Positions 26,669-34,942 of a stretch of 64,000 nt of DNA are shown piece after piece. Positions within the stretch are counted from its first letter, which is position 1. Each line of letters begins with the position of its first letter. Source of the stretch: Actinomadura coerulea. Its GTDB lineage: Bacteria; Actinomycetota; Actinomycetes; Streptosporangiales; Streptosporangiaceae. The stretch spans positions 6,510,001-6,574,000 of the forward strand of contig NZ_JACHMQ010000001.1 in assembly GCF_014208105.1 (NCBI RefSeq), read 5' to 3'. The translations under genes were made by a program, and so were the position numbers. The notes below the pieces were generated by a model. The model made no database searches. It was given only the letters and a program-made list of their open reading frames with translations, and had not been told where the DNA came from.

Positions 26669-27253
26669 TCAGCGGAACTCGCGGGCCATCTCCGTGAGGG
26701 TCTCGGCGGCGACCTCGGCGAGGGGGCGGACGGGCTGCTCCTCGATCCAGGTCACGGACGCGACGCGCAGCGCGGTCATGAAGGCGCCGGCCATGACGCG
26801 GGCGCGCAGGCGGGGGAGGCCGTCCCGGGAGGCGATCAGGTCGGCGAGGGCGCGCTCGAACTCGGCGTAGCTGGCGAGCTGCCGCCCGAGCACGGACGGG
26901 TGCTTGCGGGCGAGGCGGGTCTGCGCGGCCCACCGGGGGTCCAGGTCGCCGGTCTCCGCGTGGAGGGCGTCCAGGGAGGCGCGCAGCGCCGTCCATGACG
27001 ACTCGCCGGGCGGGCGGGACGCGAAGGTCTCCAGCACGGCGTTCATCCGCTGCTCGTCGCCGTAGAGGAGGGCGTCCTCCTTGCCGGCGAAGTAGTTGGA
27101 GAAGGTGCGGCGGGACACGCCCGCGGCGTCGGCGATGGCCTCGACGGTGACCTCGTCCAGGCCGTGCTCGACGGCGAGTCGCGTCGCGGCCTCGTGCAGG
27201 GCGCGTCGCGTCGCCTCCTTCTTGCGCTCGCGCAGCCCGCCGGTGTTCTCCAT
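26669..27253 (-). CDS. TetR family repressor of the divergent DHA2 pump
   Basis: 194 residues with the HTH near the N-terminus: KEATRRALHEAATRLAVEHGLDEVTVEAIADAAGVSRRTFSNYFAGKEDALL. The C-terminal domain resembles the TetR_C_17 type common beside multidrug exporters. It is divergent from the MFS gene, with palindromes between, the standard arrangement for autorepression and drug-induced efflux. There is no ribosome site; TAGGCT 9 nt before the ATG suggests a leaderless mRNA. The 3' end lies 12 bp from the convergent poxB-like gene. Confidence 0.9.
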   Translation of the reverse strand: MENTGGLRERKKEATRRALHEAATRLAVEHGLDEVTVEAIADAAGVSRRTFSNYFAGKEDALLYGDEQRMNAVLETFASRPPGESSWTALRASLDALHAETGDLDPRWAAQTRLARKHPSVLGRQLASYAEFERALADLIASRDGLPRLRARVMAGAFMTALRVASVTWIEEQPVRPLAEVAAETLTEMAREFR

Positions 27254-27270
27254 GGTCGTACCAGCCTAGC

Positions 27271-27303
27271 GGGCAAAAAACTGCCCAGCGCGAAAATTTG
27301 CGC
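27271..27303. promoter_or_regulatory. Two adjacent palindromes, candidate TetR operators
   Basis: GGGCA-AAAAAC-TGCCC (27271-27286) and the near-palindrome GCGCGAAAATTTGCGC (27288-27303) stand next to each other in the tetR/MFS divergent promoter. Confidence 0.5.
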
Positions 27304-27394
27304 ATTGGGAATAAAGGGCCCCGGCCGGGAGTTGATCCCCTCGTTCCCACCTCAGGACGACCGCTCCCCAGACCCACTTCACCGGAGGCGTTCC

Positions 27395-28996
27395 TTGACC
27401 GAGCAGGTCCCCGCGAGATCGGCCCCGATGTCGCACCGCCAGATCCTCGAAGCGCTCAGCGGCCTGCTGCTGGTGCTGTTCGTGGCGATGCTGAGCAGCA
27501 CCGTCGTGTCCACCGCGCTGCCGCAGATCATCGGCGCCCTCAAGGGCAGCCAGTCGCAGTACACCTGGGTCGTCACCGCGACCCTGCTCGTGTCGACCGC
27601 CAGTACCCCGATCTGGGGCAAGCTGGCCGACCTCTACGACAAGAAGACGCTGCTCCAGGCGGGCGTCGGCATCTTCGTCCTGGCGTCGGTGGCGTCCGGG
27701 TTCGCGCAGAGCACCCCGCAGCTCATCGCGTTCCGCGCGGTGCAGGGCCTCGGTGTCGGCGCGCTGCAGATCCTCGTCCAGATCATCATGGCGGCGATGA
27801 TCAGCCCGCGGGACCGGGGCCGCTACTACGGCTACCTCGGCGGCGTGATGGCCGTCGCCACGGTCGGCGGGCCGCTGCTCGGCGGCCTCATCGTCGACTC
27901 CGCGCTCGGCTGGCGCTGGTGCTTCTTCATCGGCGTGCCGTTCGCGGTCGTGGCCTTCGGGCTCCTGCAGAAGACCCTGCGGCTCCCGCACGTCCGGCGG
28001 CCGAACGTCAGGATCGACTACCTGGGCGCGACGCTCATCGCCGCCGGGGTCAGCGTGCTGCTGATCTGGGTCACCTTCGTCGGCGAGAACTTCGCCTGGC
28101 TGTCGTGGCAGACGGCCGCGATGGCCGGGTCCGGCGTCGTGCTGCTCGCCGCGGCCGTGTGGGTCGAGTCCCGCGTGGCGGAGCCGATCGTCCCGCTGGA
28201 CATCGTGGCGCGCCGCAACACCGCGCTCGCGATCACGGCCAGCCTGGCCGTCGGCATGGCGATGTTCGGCGGCGCCGTCTTCCTCGGCCAGTACTTCCAG
28301 ATCGGTCGCGGCTACAGCCCGACCAAGGCGGGCCTGCTCACCTTCCCGATGATGCTCGGCGTGTTCGGCGCCTCCACCGTGGCCGGGCGCCTCGCCAGCA
28401 AGACCGGCAAGGTCAAGCCCTACATCCTCCTCGGGACGGTCGTGCTGACCGCCGGGTTCGGCCTGCTCGCCACCATCGACCACCAGACGTCGCTCGTCTT
28501 CATCGGCGCCGCGATGTTCCTGGTCGGCGCCGGGGTCGGCATGACGATGCAGAACCTCGTCCTCGTCGTGCAGAACTCGGTCCGCCTCCACGAGATCGGA
28601 GCCGCGAGCGGGACGGTCACGTTCTTCCGCTCCCTCGGCGGGACGGTCGGCGTCTCCGTGCTCGGCGCCGTCCTGGCGAACCAGGTCGCGGACCGGATCG
28701 CCGACGGGCTGCGCAGGCTCGGGGTGAACCCGGGGGCCGGCGGCGGCGACGCCGGCACGCTCGACATCCGCGCCCTGCCCGCGCCCGTGCAGGAGGTCGT
28801 CCGGGCCGCCTACGGCGACGCCACCGGCCACATCTTCCTGATCTCCGCGGCGATCGCGATCGTCGGCATCGTCGCGGCGGCGTTCCTCAAGCCGGTGACG
28901 CTGCGCGACAGCCTCGACCTCGGCGGCTCGCCGGAACCCGCGAAGGGGGACGTCCCCGCGCCCGCCGCGGAGGGCCGCGCCTTGTCAGGCTCCTGA
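27395..28996 (+). CDS. DHA2-type MFS multidrug exporter (14 TM)
   Basis: 533 residues from TTG 27395, chosen because GGAGG sits exactly 7 nt upstream; ATG 27428 (522 residues) has no comparable site. The protein has about 14 hydrophobic helices. DHA motifs are GKLADLYDKKTLLQAGVGIF (motif A region), AFRAVQGLGVGALQ (motif B) and GGPLLGGLIVDSALGWRWCFFIGVPF (motif C, antiporter signature). It is an EmrB/QacA-class proton-drug antiporter of the inner membrane. Paired with the divergent TetR, it is likely induced by its substrates, which cannot be inferred. Confidence 0.92.
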   Translation: MTEQVPARSAPMSHRQILEALSGLLLVLFVAMLSSTVVSTALPQIIGALKGSQSQYTWVVTATLLVSTASTPIWGKLADLYDKKTLLQAGVGIFVLASVASGFAQSTPQLIAFRAVQGLGVGALQILVQIIMAAMISPRDRGRYYGYLGGVMAVATVGGPLLGGLIVDSALGWRWCFFIGVPFAVVAFGLLQKTLRLPHVRRPNVRIDYLGATLIAAGVSVLLIWVTFVGENFAWLSWQTAAMAGSGVVLLAAAVWVESRVAEPIVPLDIVARRNTALAITASLAVGMAMFGGAVFLGQYFQIGRGYSPTKAGLLTFPMMLGVFGASTVAGRLASKTGKVKPYILLGTVVLTAGFGLLATIDHQTSLVFIGAAMFLVGAGVGMTMQNLVLVVQNSVRLHEIGAASGTVTFFRSLGGTVGVSVLGAVLANQVADRIADGLRRLGVNPGAGGGDAGTLDIRALPAPVQEVVRAAYGDATGHIFLISAAIAIVGIVAAAFLKPVTLRDSLDLGGSPEPAKGDVPAPAAEGRALSGS

Positions 28997-29021
28997 CAAG
29001 AGCCCGGCCGAAGAGCCGGGC
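28981..29021 (+). terminator. Tandem hairpins at the MFS 3' end
   Basis: CTTGTCA-GGCTCC-TGACAAG (28981-29000) overlaps the stop codon and is followed directly by GCCCGGC-CGAAGA-GCCGGGC (29002-29021). Two perfect 7-bp stems with 6-nt loops one base apart make a strong composite terminator. Confidence 0.7.
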
Positions 29022-29080
29022 CGAGTGACCCGCCGCGCCCTCCCCACCTGACACCTCGCACCCCAGACGCCGGGCAGGCG

Positions 29081-29488
29081 TTAGACGGGGGCGGGTGAGT
29101 GGCGGCCGTCGATGACGAACCACAGGCGGGTGCGGTGGGGGGTCTGGTCCAGGCCCCATTCGCCCGCCAGGGCGTCGATGACGGTGAGGCCGCGGCCGTG
29201 GTCGAGGCGGGGCGGGCCGTTCGGGTCGGCCTGGGCGGGACCGTCGTCGGACACCTCGACGCGGAGCCACCGCCCGTCGGTGGCGATCGTGACGCTGATG
29301 AGGCCGGACCCGTGCAGGATGGCGTTGGCGACGCCCTCGGCGGTCATCAGCTCGACGTCGTCGAGGAGCGTCTCGTCCGCGAAGACCTTCGCGGCGCGCT
29401 CGCGGACGGCGCGGCGGGCGCGGCGGCCGCCGTCGCCCTCCCCGGTGAAGCCGATCGGTTCGCCGAGCCGTTCCATCCCCTCGGTCAC
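29081..29488 (-). CDS. RsbW-like HATPase (anti-sigma type kinase)
   Basis: 135 residues. GHKL ATP-binding signatures: N-box region ELMTAEGVANAILHG, G1 VEVSDDGPA and G2 HGRGLTVIDALAGEW. Such short ATPases act as anti-sigma or anti-anti-sigma kinases in actinobacterial signalling. No sigma factor or antagonist gene is adjacent, so it is an orphan. The start is GTG 29488; an ATG at 29476 is possible. Another, shorter open frame (29485-29673) overlaps this start as GTGA but is not convincing. Confidence 0.85.
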   Translation of the reverse strand: MTEGMERLGEPIGFTGEGDGGRRARRAVRERAAKVFADETLLDDVELMTAEGVANAILHGSGLISVTIATDGRWLRVEVSDDGPAQADPNGPPRLDHGRGLTVIDALAGEWGLDQTPHRTRLWFVIDGRHSPAPV

Positions 29489-29777
29489 TTCATCACCACA
29501 CTCGGTTCGGGAAGCGTTCCGCGATCATTCATCTGCGCAGAGTGACCGGGGAACGCCATGGACGCTTTGATCTTGGCCTTTCCGGGGCAGGTCGGCCTTA
29601 GGTGGCGGAGCTTACGGCAGGAGTCGCCGCTCCAAGCGCACATCATGAAAAACATCTCCGCAGCGTGGGGCACTACTCACCCGGACGCACAAAACCGGGA
29701 ACTTCTCCGTCTTCCAGCCAGAATCACCGCACACCTTCCTCATGTCACGCTGGGGCCCCACCCCTGGGAGGAACGCC

Positions 29778-30905
29778 ATGCACGCGGTCGTCCTCGCCTG
29801 CGCTGCGCAGGCCGTCTACATCGGCGCTTACGTTCTGTTCAAGACGGCCGCGGGGCGGATGAGCCCCCTTTCGGGCCGCCATCCGCTGCACGCCGCCGGA
29901 CTCCTCGCGCGGAGCCCGCGCTGGCTCGCCGGGCTCCTGGTGCTCATGGCGGGGTTCGGGCTCTCCGCCACGGCGCTGGCCGCGCTGCCCGTCGCGGCGA
30001 CGCTGCCCTCCTACGGGCTCGGTCTCGTCATGCTGCTGGCCGTCGGCATGAGCGGCTTCGGTGAGCGGCCCACCTCGCGCGAGTGGCTCGCCGTCCTCAT
30101 CACGGTCGCCGCGATGGTCACCGCGGCGCTGTCGGTGCTGCCGGCGCTGGGCCACGGTGGGGCGGCGCCGCATCGCGTCGGCGCCGCGGCGGCCGCGCTG
30201 CCGCTGTGGAAGGCCGGGCTGGTGTGCGTGCCGTCGCTGGCCGTCCCGCTGTGGATGTTCTGCGTGCGCGACCGCCCGGTCGGCGGCCGCCATGCGCGCC
30301 CGCTGACGGGCATCGCCTCCGGGATCGGCGCGGGCGTCCTGCTCGGCGCGACCGAGGTCTTCGGGCAGGGCATGGCGATGATGTTCGCCGCGGGGCGGGG
30401 GGCGGACGTTCCCTCCTCGCCGCACCCGTACCTGTTCCTGCTCGCGGGCGTGTTCGGCGTCGGGCTGCTGTCGATCGGCCTCCAGCGCTGCCGCCTCACC
30501 GTCATCGTCACCGTCGTCACGGTCACCGCGAAGACGCACCTCCTGCTGTCGGCCACACTGCTGTACGGGGAGCCGTGGCCGCGCGAGGCCGGACCGTTCT
30601 GGCTCCGGGCCGCAGGGGTCGGGCTGGCCGTGCTCGCGCTGCTGGCCTTCCCCCGCCACGAGCGCCGGGCCCCGCTCGCGGCTCGCGCCCGGACGTCCCC
30701 CGGGTGGGACGAACCGCGCGAACTGCCCGCCGTCCTGCCGTCCCGCCTGTCCTCCGGGCCGCGCGCGCGGCGCGCGGCGCCGCCGTCCCGTCCGGGCGGT
30801 GCGCCGCCCGTGCCGCCGTCCCAGGCCGGCGCGCCTCCGGGCGGATGGCCGGTCGCGCGTGACCGGGAGAGCTATCTAGGCAATGTCAAGATAGAGTGGA
30901 GGTGA
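29778..30905 (+). CDS. Multi-pass membrane protein, EamA/DMT-like
   Basis: 375 residues, ATG 29778 with GGGAGGAA 6-7 nt upstream. About nine hydrophobic helices, beginning AVVLACAAQAVYIGAYVLFKTAA, with paired halves like drug/metabolite transporters: GVFGVGLLSIGLQRCRLTVIVTVV and LLLSATLLYGEPWP resemble the second EamA half, including the E-P of the last helices. The C-terminal 75 residues are hydrophilic and Pro/Arg-rich. The substrate is unknown. It ends 22 nt before the next gene, which probably shares the transcript. Confidence 0.75.
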   Translation: MHAVVLACAAQAVYIGAYVLFKTAAGRMSPLSGRHPLHAAGLLARSPRWLAGLLVLMAGFGLSATALAALPVAATLPSYGLGLVMLLAVGMSGFGERPTSREWLAVLITVAAMVTAALSVLPALGHGGAAPHRVGAAAAALPLWKAGLVCVPSLAVPLWMFCVRDRPVGGRHARPLTGIASGIGAGVLLGATEVFGQGMAMMFAAGRGADVPSSPHPYLFLLAGVFGVGLLSIGLQRCRLTVIVTVVTVTAKTHLLLSATLLYGEPWPREAGPFWLRAAGVGLAVLALLAFPRHERRAPLAARARTSPGWDEPRELPAVLPSRLSSGPRARRAAPPSRPGGAPPVPPSQAGAPPGGWPVARDRESYLGNVKIEWR

Positions 30906-30927
30906 CCCCGAGAGAGAGGACCGCGTG

Positions 30928-31809
30928 ATGGCGGAGGATCCCGGTTTCGCACGGCAGATGTGGCACCAGCTCGAACCCCTGCACGCCCTGTTCTGGTACT
31001 CCCCGGACGTCTTCGCCGAGGCGCGGGCGCTCGGATACGACGTGGAGACGCGCTGGCCGAGCTACTTCGCCTGGCGCGCCGCGCCGCTCGGCGCCGCGGG
31101 AGGCGAGGCCGTGTCGGCCGCCTTCTACAGCTTCAGCCCCCGGATGGTGGCCGAGCACATCCCCGCCGCCTGGGCGGTCGCGCCGCCCGGCCGCGTCCTG
31201 GAGGCCCGCCTGCGCGCCGTCGACCGCATGTACCGGACGCTCCTCGGCGACGACGTCGGAAACCCGGACCTGGCCGAGGCCGCCGAGCTGGCCCGCGCAG
31301 CCGCCGAGGCGGCGAGCACCGCCGGACGCCCGATCGCCGCCGCCAACGCCGACCTGCCCTGGCCGGACGAGCCGCACCTCGTCCTGTGGCACGCCATCGG
31401 CATCCTGCGCGAGCAGCGCGGGGACGGCCACGTGGCCGCGCTCCTCACCCGCGGGCTCGACCCGGTCGAGGCGCTGGTGTCGTTCGCCGCCGTCGGGGCC
31501 GCGCCCGCGGAGACGTTCGCGAGCCGCGGCTGGACGGACGAGGAGTGGACCGCCGCCCGCGACCGCCTCGCCTCCCGCGGGCTCGTCGACGCGGACGGCG
31601 CCGCGACCGTCCGCGGGAGCGAACTGCGCGACGACGTCGAGCGGACGACCGACGACCTCGCCTACGAGCCGTGGCGGACGCTCGGCGCCCCCAAGGCCGA
31701 CCGGCTGGCGCAGCTCACGATGCCGATCCTGGTGAAGGTCCTGGAGACCGGGCTGATGCCCGCGCGGAACACCCTCGGCATCGGCAGGATCCAAGCGCCG
31801 CCCCGCTGA
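30928..31809 (+). CDS. SCO6745-family protein
   Basis: 293 residues, ATG 30928 with GAGAGGA 8 nt upstream. The N-terminus FARQMWHQLEPLHALFWYSPDVFAEARALGY and the segment PWPDEPHLVLWHAIGILREQRGDGHVAALL match an actinobacterial family known as SCO6745-like, all-helical and soluble. The C-terminal third (RGWTDEEWTAARDRLASRGLVDADG) has a winged-helix appearance, so a DNA-binding or ligand-responsive role has been suggested for relatives. Function not established. It ends 1 bp from the convergent DUF4232 gene. Confidence 0.82.
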   Translation: MAEDPGFARQMWHQLEPLHALFWYSPDVFAEARALGYDVETRWPSYFAWRAAPLGAAGGEAVSAAFYSFSPRMVAEHIPAAWAVAPPGRVLEARLRAVDRMYRTLLGDDVGNPDLAEAAELARAAAEAASTAGRPIAAANADLPWPDEPHLVLWHAIGILREQRGDGHVAALLTRGLDPVEALVSFAAVGAAPAETFASRGWTDEEWTAARDRLASRGLVDADGAATVRGSELRDDVERTTDDLAYEPWRTLGAPKADRLAQLTMPILVKVLETGLMPARNTLGIGRIQAPPR

Positions 31810-31810
31810 G

Positions 31811-32458
31811 TCACCGGGTCGGGAGGCGCCAGGCGGTTCCTTCCAGGCGGCCCGTGTTGCCGAGGTCGATCGGGCCGTGGGCCGGAACGATCACGACGGG
31901 CCGTCCGGGGGCCGGGCGGACTTCGAGGTACGCGCCGGCCACCGCCACCGTGTCCGCCTCGGTGACCGTGTTCCGCCAGACGATCACGAACTCGGCCTTG
32001 CGGCCCGGACGGATCGTCAGCGGCTTCGGTCCGGCGTCCTCGACCTGCCTCGTGCCGCGCACGGCCGTCACGTTGAACGGCTGCCGCCGGCCGTCGAGGA
32101 CGCGCAGCGCCGGGTAGCCGTCCAGCCGGTACGGTCGGCGCCCGCAGTTGAGCAGCTCGATCCGCGCCGCGCGCACGCCCATCGCGGCGTCCGGCTCGTT
32201 CATCGAGACGGCGATGCCCTCCGGCGTGCAGGAGGGCGGAGGCGGCGACGAGCGCTGCGGCGGCACGGGCGCGGTGGGCGGCGTGGGCACAGGCGCCGCG
32301 GCGGCCCCCGCGCCGTCCTCGCCGCCGGGGCCGCACGCGCTGAGGGCGAGCGTGCCGAGGACGAGCGTTCCCAGGGCGCGCATGCCGAGGGTGCGCGCGC
32401 CGAGGGCGGGGCCTGCCGCGCCGATCTGCCGGATACGGGTCCGCTTCGTGACGGTCAC
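31811..32458 (-). CDS. DUF4232 lipoprotein
   Basis: 215 residues from GTG 32458. The lipobox LSAC (about residue 42) is preceded by a leucine-rich helix, and a Pro-rich linker follows. The C-terminal 140 residues (CTPEGIAVSMNEPDAAMGVRAARIELLNCGRRPYRLDGYPALRVLD) are a DUF4232 beta-sandwich with a likely disulfide. Exported surface lipoprotein of unknown function, common in actinobacteria. The start is uncertain: an internal ATG at 32383 would give a more compact signal peptide (MRALGTLVLGTLALSAC), and neither has a ribosome site. Confidence 0.85.
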   Translation of the reverse strand: MTVTKRTRIRQIGAAGPALGARTLGMRALGTLVLGTLALSACGPGGEDGAGAAAAPVPTPPTAPVPPQRSSPPPPSCTPEGIAVSMNEPDAAMGVRAARIELLNCGRRPYRLDGYPALRVLDGRRQPFNVTAVRGTRQVEDAGPKPLTIRPGRKAEFVIVWRNTVTEADTVAVAGAYLEVRPAPGRPVVIVPAHGPIDLGNTGRLEGTAWRLPTR

Positions 32459-32578
32459 CCGCAGATCATCGCAAATGCCGAAGACCGCTCAGGCGGGCGG
32501 GAGCGCCGCGCCCCGCCGCCGGGCTGTGCGAGGCGGGGCGGGCGCGGGACGCCGCGACGTCCACCCGAAGGAACGGGA

Positions 32579-33751
32579 TCAGGCGCAGAAGGCGGTGTCG
32601 GCGGCCTTGGCGAGGTCGGCCCGGAAGGTCTTGTCGTACTCCAGCTTGGACTCGTTGTAGGTGATGACGGCCTGGCTGCGTCCGTCGGCGCTGGTGTAGG
32701 TCCAGGTCCGGTAGCCGGGGAAGCCGCCGTCGTGGCCCCACGCGTACCCGCAGGAGAACTTGATGCGGGCGACGCCGAGGCCGTAGTCCTCCACGACCCC
32801 GTCGTCGTTGACCGGCCGGACGTTCCGCATCTCGCGCATCTGCTTCGGCGGCAGCAGCTTGCCGGTGAACAGGGCGCGGTGGAAGCGGGCCACGTCGTCG
32901 ACCGTGCTGACGATGCCGCCGGACGTCCTCGCGCTGGACGGGCTGATGAGCGTGCTCACGTCCCCGTAGTCGTAGTAGTACCCGTGCACGTAGCGGCCGG
33001 GGAACGAGGAGTCGGTCGTCGGGTAGGAGGTGTGCCGCAGCCGCAGCGGCTCGAAGACGCGCCGCTGGAACTCGGTGCCCACCGAACGCCCGGTCGCCTT
33101 CTCGATGACCATCCCGGCCAGGATGTAGTTGGTGTTGGAGTAGTTCCAGCCCGTCCCGGGCGCGTACTGCGGCGGCTTCTCCATCGCGATCGCGATGAGC
33201 TCCTCCGGCGTCCAGGCTCGCGTGGGGTCGGACATCACTCGCGGATCGGGCGTGTAGTCGTTCAGGCCGCTGGTCTGCGCGAGCAGCTGCCGGATGGTGA
33301 TCTTCGAACCGTCGTTGCCGTGGCCCGCGACGACGCCCGGCAGCCACGCCTCCACGGTGTCGTCCAGCGACAGGCGGCGCTCGGCGGCGAGTTGCAGCAC
33401 GACCGTCGAGGTGAACGACTTGGTCACGCTGGCGATCCGGAACAGCAGCCGGTGGTCCATCGGGGCGCCGGTGGCCTTGTCGGACACCCCCGCGGCCACG
33501 TGCGAGACGCGCCCGCCGCGGCGGGTCATCACGATCACGCCGGGGGCGCCGTCGGCGACGAGCCGGTCCGCGGCGGTCCGCACCTTCCGGTCGAGCCCGT
33601 GCGGGCCCGCCGGTGCCGCGCTCGCCGCCGGGGCCGCGACGAGGGACGCCCCGGCGACCAGGACGGTGGCCGAGGCGAGCGAGGCGGTGATGGACAGCCG
33701 CGGCCTGGAGAGCCGCGACCTGGAGATGCGCGAGTTGGAGATGCGCGACAT
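32579..33751 (-). CDS. Secreted serine hydrolase (beta-lactamase/D-Ala-D-Ala carboxypeptidase, PF00144)
   Basis: 390 residues, ATG 33751 with AGGAGG 7 nt upstream. The signal peptide has an unusually long basic n-region and cleaves near PAASA-AP (about 46). The catalytic SxxK is SVTK (S108-K111), the YxN motif is YSN (204-206), and WGHDGG gives the third motif. It belongs to the class C beta-lactamase-like penicilloyl serine family (R61 DD-peptidase type), acting on peptidoglycan peptides or small esters outside the cell. It stands alone with an upstream divergent region. Confidence 0.93.
   Translation of the reverse strand: MSRISNSRISRSRLSRPRLSITASLASATVLVAGASLVAAPAASAAPAGPHGLDRKVRTAADRLVADGAPGVIVMTRRGGRVSHVAAGVSDKATGAPMDHRLLFRIASVTKSFTSTVVLQLAAERRLSLDDTVEAWLPGVVAGHGNDGSKITIRQLLAQTSGLNDYTPDPRVMSDPTRAWTPEELIAIAMEKPPQYAPGTGWNYSNTNYILAGMVIEKATGRSVGTEFQRRVFEPLRLRHTSYPTTDSSFPGRYVHGYYYDYGDVSTLISPSSARTSGGIVSTVDDVARFHRALFTGKLLPPKQMREMRNVRPVNDDGVVEDYGLGVARIKFSCGYAWGHDGGFPGYRTWTYTSADGRSQAVITYNESKLEYDKTFRADLAKAADTAFCA
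33689..33748 (-). repeat. 15-bp tandem repeats inside the signal-peptide coding region
   Basis: Four 15-nt units (TCGCGCATCTCCAAC, TCGCGCATCTCCAGG, TCGCGGCTCTCCAGG and CCGCGGCTGTCC...) follow the start codon of the serine hydrolase and encode SRISN/SRISR/SRLSR/PRLS. Copy-number change would lengthen or shorten the basic n-region in frame. Confidence 0.7.
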
Positions 33752-33869
33752 GGAGGTTCCTCCTGGAGGTCGTCTGCCGAACGTGATCAACACTGCCGGT
33801 CGCCGCGCCGGGCGGCACGGGGCCCAGAACCCGAGCGAGGGGTGTACCTGACGACACCTGGCGGGGTGG

Positions 33870-33881
33870 ACCTCCGGAGGT
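33870..33881. promoter_or_regulatory. Perfect 12-bp palindrome ACCTCCGGAGGT
   Basis: The palindrome directly abuts a TATATT (33881-33886) that could be a -10 box for the plus-strand gene, in the 330-bp divergent region between the serine hydrolase and the metal-dependent hydrolase. Candidate operator. Confidence 0.4.
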
Positions 33882-33917
33882 ATATTCGACAGGTACTCCA
33901 ATAGCAGGAGGTGGGCC

Positions 33918-34004
33918 ATGCCGGACGCCGAGGCCCGGTGCGCGGCCGCGCCGCCCGCACCTTCCCGCTGGACGACTACGCCTACTCGGCCCCGACACGC
34001 CTGA
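33918..34004 (+). other. Possible 28-codon leader ORF
   Basis: ATG 33918 is preceded by a strong AGGAGG (6-nt spacing) and opens a 28-codon frame ending at TGA 34004. The peptide is Ala/Pro/Arg/Thr-rich and resembles nothing known. The ribosome site is better than that of many real genes here, so translation is plausible, but a function is not evident. Confidence 0.3.
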
Positions 34005-34064
34005 CCGCCCCGACACGACTGATCACCCCCGACACGTCTACTCGGCCCCCACACGTCCCCCGCG
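33990..34064 (+). repeat. Four tandem 18-19-bp repeats upstream of the metal-dependent hydrolase
   Basis: Units begin CCCCGACACG at 33990, 34008, 34027 and 34046 (the last as CCCCCACACG), each followed by CCTGACC/ACTGATC-like sequence. The array ends just before the ribosome site of the gene at 34082. Confidence 0.65.
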
Positions 34065-34081
34065 TCCGAGGAGAACTCCGC

Positions 34082-34921
34082 ATGACCCAGCACGCCATCC
34101 AGACCCGCCGGGTCGCCTTCGACCACCCGAAAGGATCCCTGCGCCGCCACTACGTGGACGGCGACCTGGTCATGAGCCACCTCGTGGCCCTGCTGTCCGC
34201 GACGTTCCCGCCGGGCGAGGACTTCTTCGTCCGCTCGGTGCGGCACTACCGCGACCGCGTCACCGACCCGGACCTCGCCGCTCAGGTGCGCGGCTTCATC
34301 GGGCAGGAGGTCGTCCACGGCCGCGAGCACGACCACCTGAACAGGACCCTGCGCGCGATGGGGTACCCGACCCACCGGATCTCCGCCGTCGTCGCGCGCG
34401 ACCTCCGCCTCGCCGACCGCTTCCTGCCGCCGATCGTCCGCCTCGGCTTCACCGCCGGGCTGGAGCACTACACCGCGACCGTGGCGGAGTGCCTGCTCAC
34501 CGACCCCCGCGCGCGGGAACTGCTCGGCGACACCAGCGTCCGGTCGATCCTGCTGTGGCACGCGCTGGAGGAGTCCGAGCACAAGGCCGTCGCGTTCGAC
34601 GTCTTCCGGCAGGTCGGCGGCACGGAGCGCACCCGCATCCGGACCATGCGGGTCATCAGCGCGGGTTTCCTGTTCCTCATGGTCACCGGCACGTTCATCT
34701 CGCTGCTGGGCGACCCCGCCACGTACCGTCCCGGACGTCTGCGCCGCAGCCTCGCCGCGCTCCGGCACTCGCCGTTCCTCAAGCGCGAGGTGATCCGGCG
34801 GCTGCGCGCCTACAACAGGCCCGGCTTCCACCCGGACGACTTCGACAGCACCGAACTGCTGGAACGCTGGCGCGAGGAGCTGTTCGGCGCCGAGGGGACC
34901 CTCACCGCCAACCTCAAGTGA
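34082..34921 (+). CDS. Metal-dependent hydrolase, PF10118 family
   Basis: 279 residues, ATG 34082 with GAGGAG 8 nt upstream. The family has a ferritin-like helical metal site: here EDFFVRSVRHYRD, GQEVVHGREHDHLN and LLWHALEESEHKAVAFDVF supply the Glu/His ligands. The sequence also has a hydrophobic segment MRVISAGFLFLMVTGTFISLL that may be membrane-associated. Members occur beside TetR genes and lipid enzymes, but the substrate is unknown. Confidence 0.88.
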   Translation: MTQHAIQTRRVAFDHPKGSLRRHYVDGDLVMSHLVALLSATFPPGEDFFVRSVRHYRDRVTDPDLAAQVRGFIGQEVVHGREHDHLNRTLRAMGYPTHRISAVVARDLRLADRFLPPIVRLGFTAGLEHYTATVAECLLTDPRARELLGDTSVRSILLWHALEESEHKAVAFDVFRQVGGTERTRIRTMRVISAGFLFLMVTGTFISLLGDPATYRPGRLRRSLAALRHSPFLKREVIRRLRAYNRPGFHPDDFDSTELLERWREELFGAEGTLTANLK

Positions 34922-34942
34922 CCGCCGGCGCCCGGGGCCCTG

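Noticed and set aside
29485..29673. 62-codon minus-strand frame ending in a GTGA overlap with the RsbW-like gene
   Set aside because: The overlap is tempting, but the peptide is Met/Cys-rich without any recognisable pattern, the start codon has no ribosome site, and third-position bias is only moderate.
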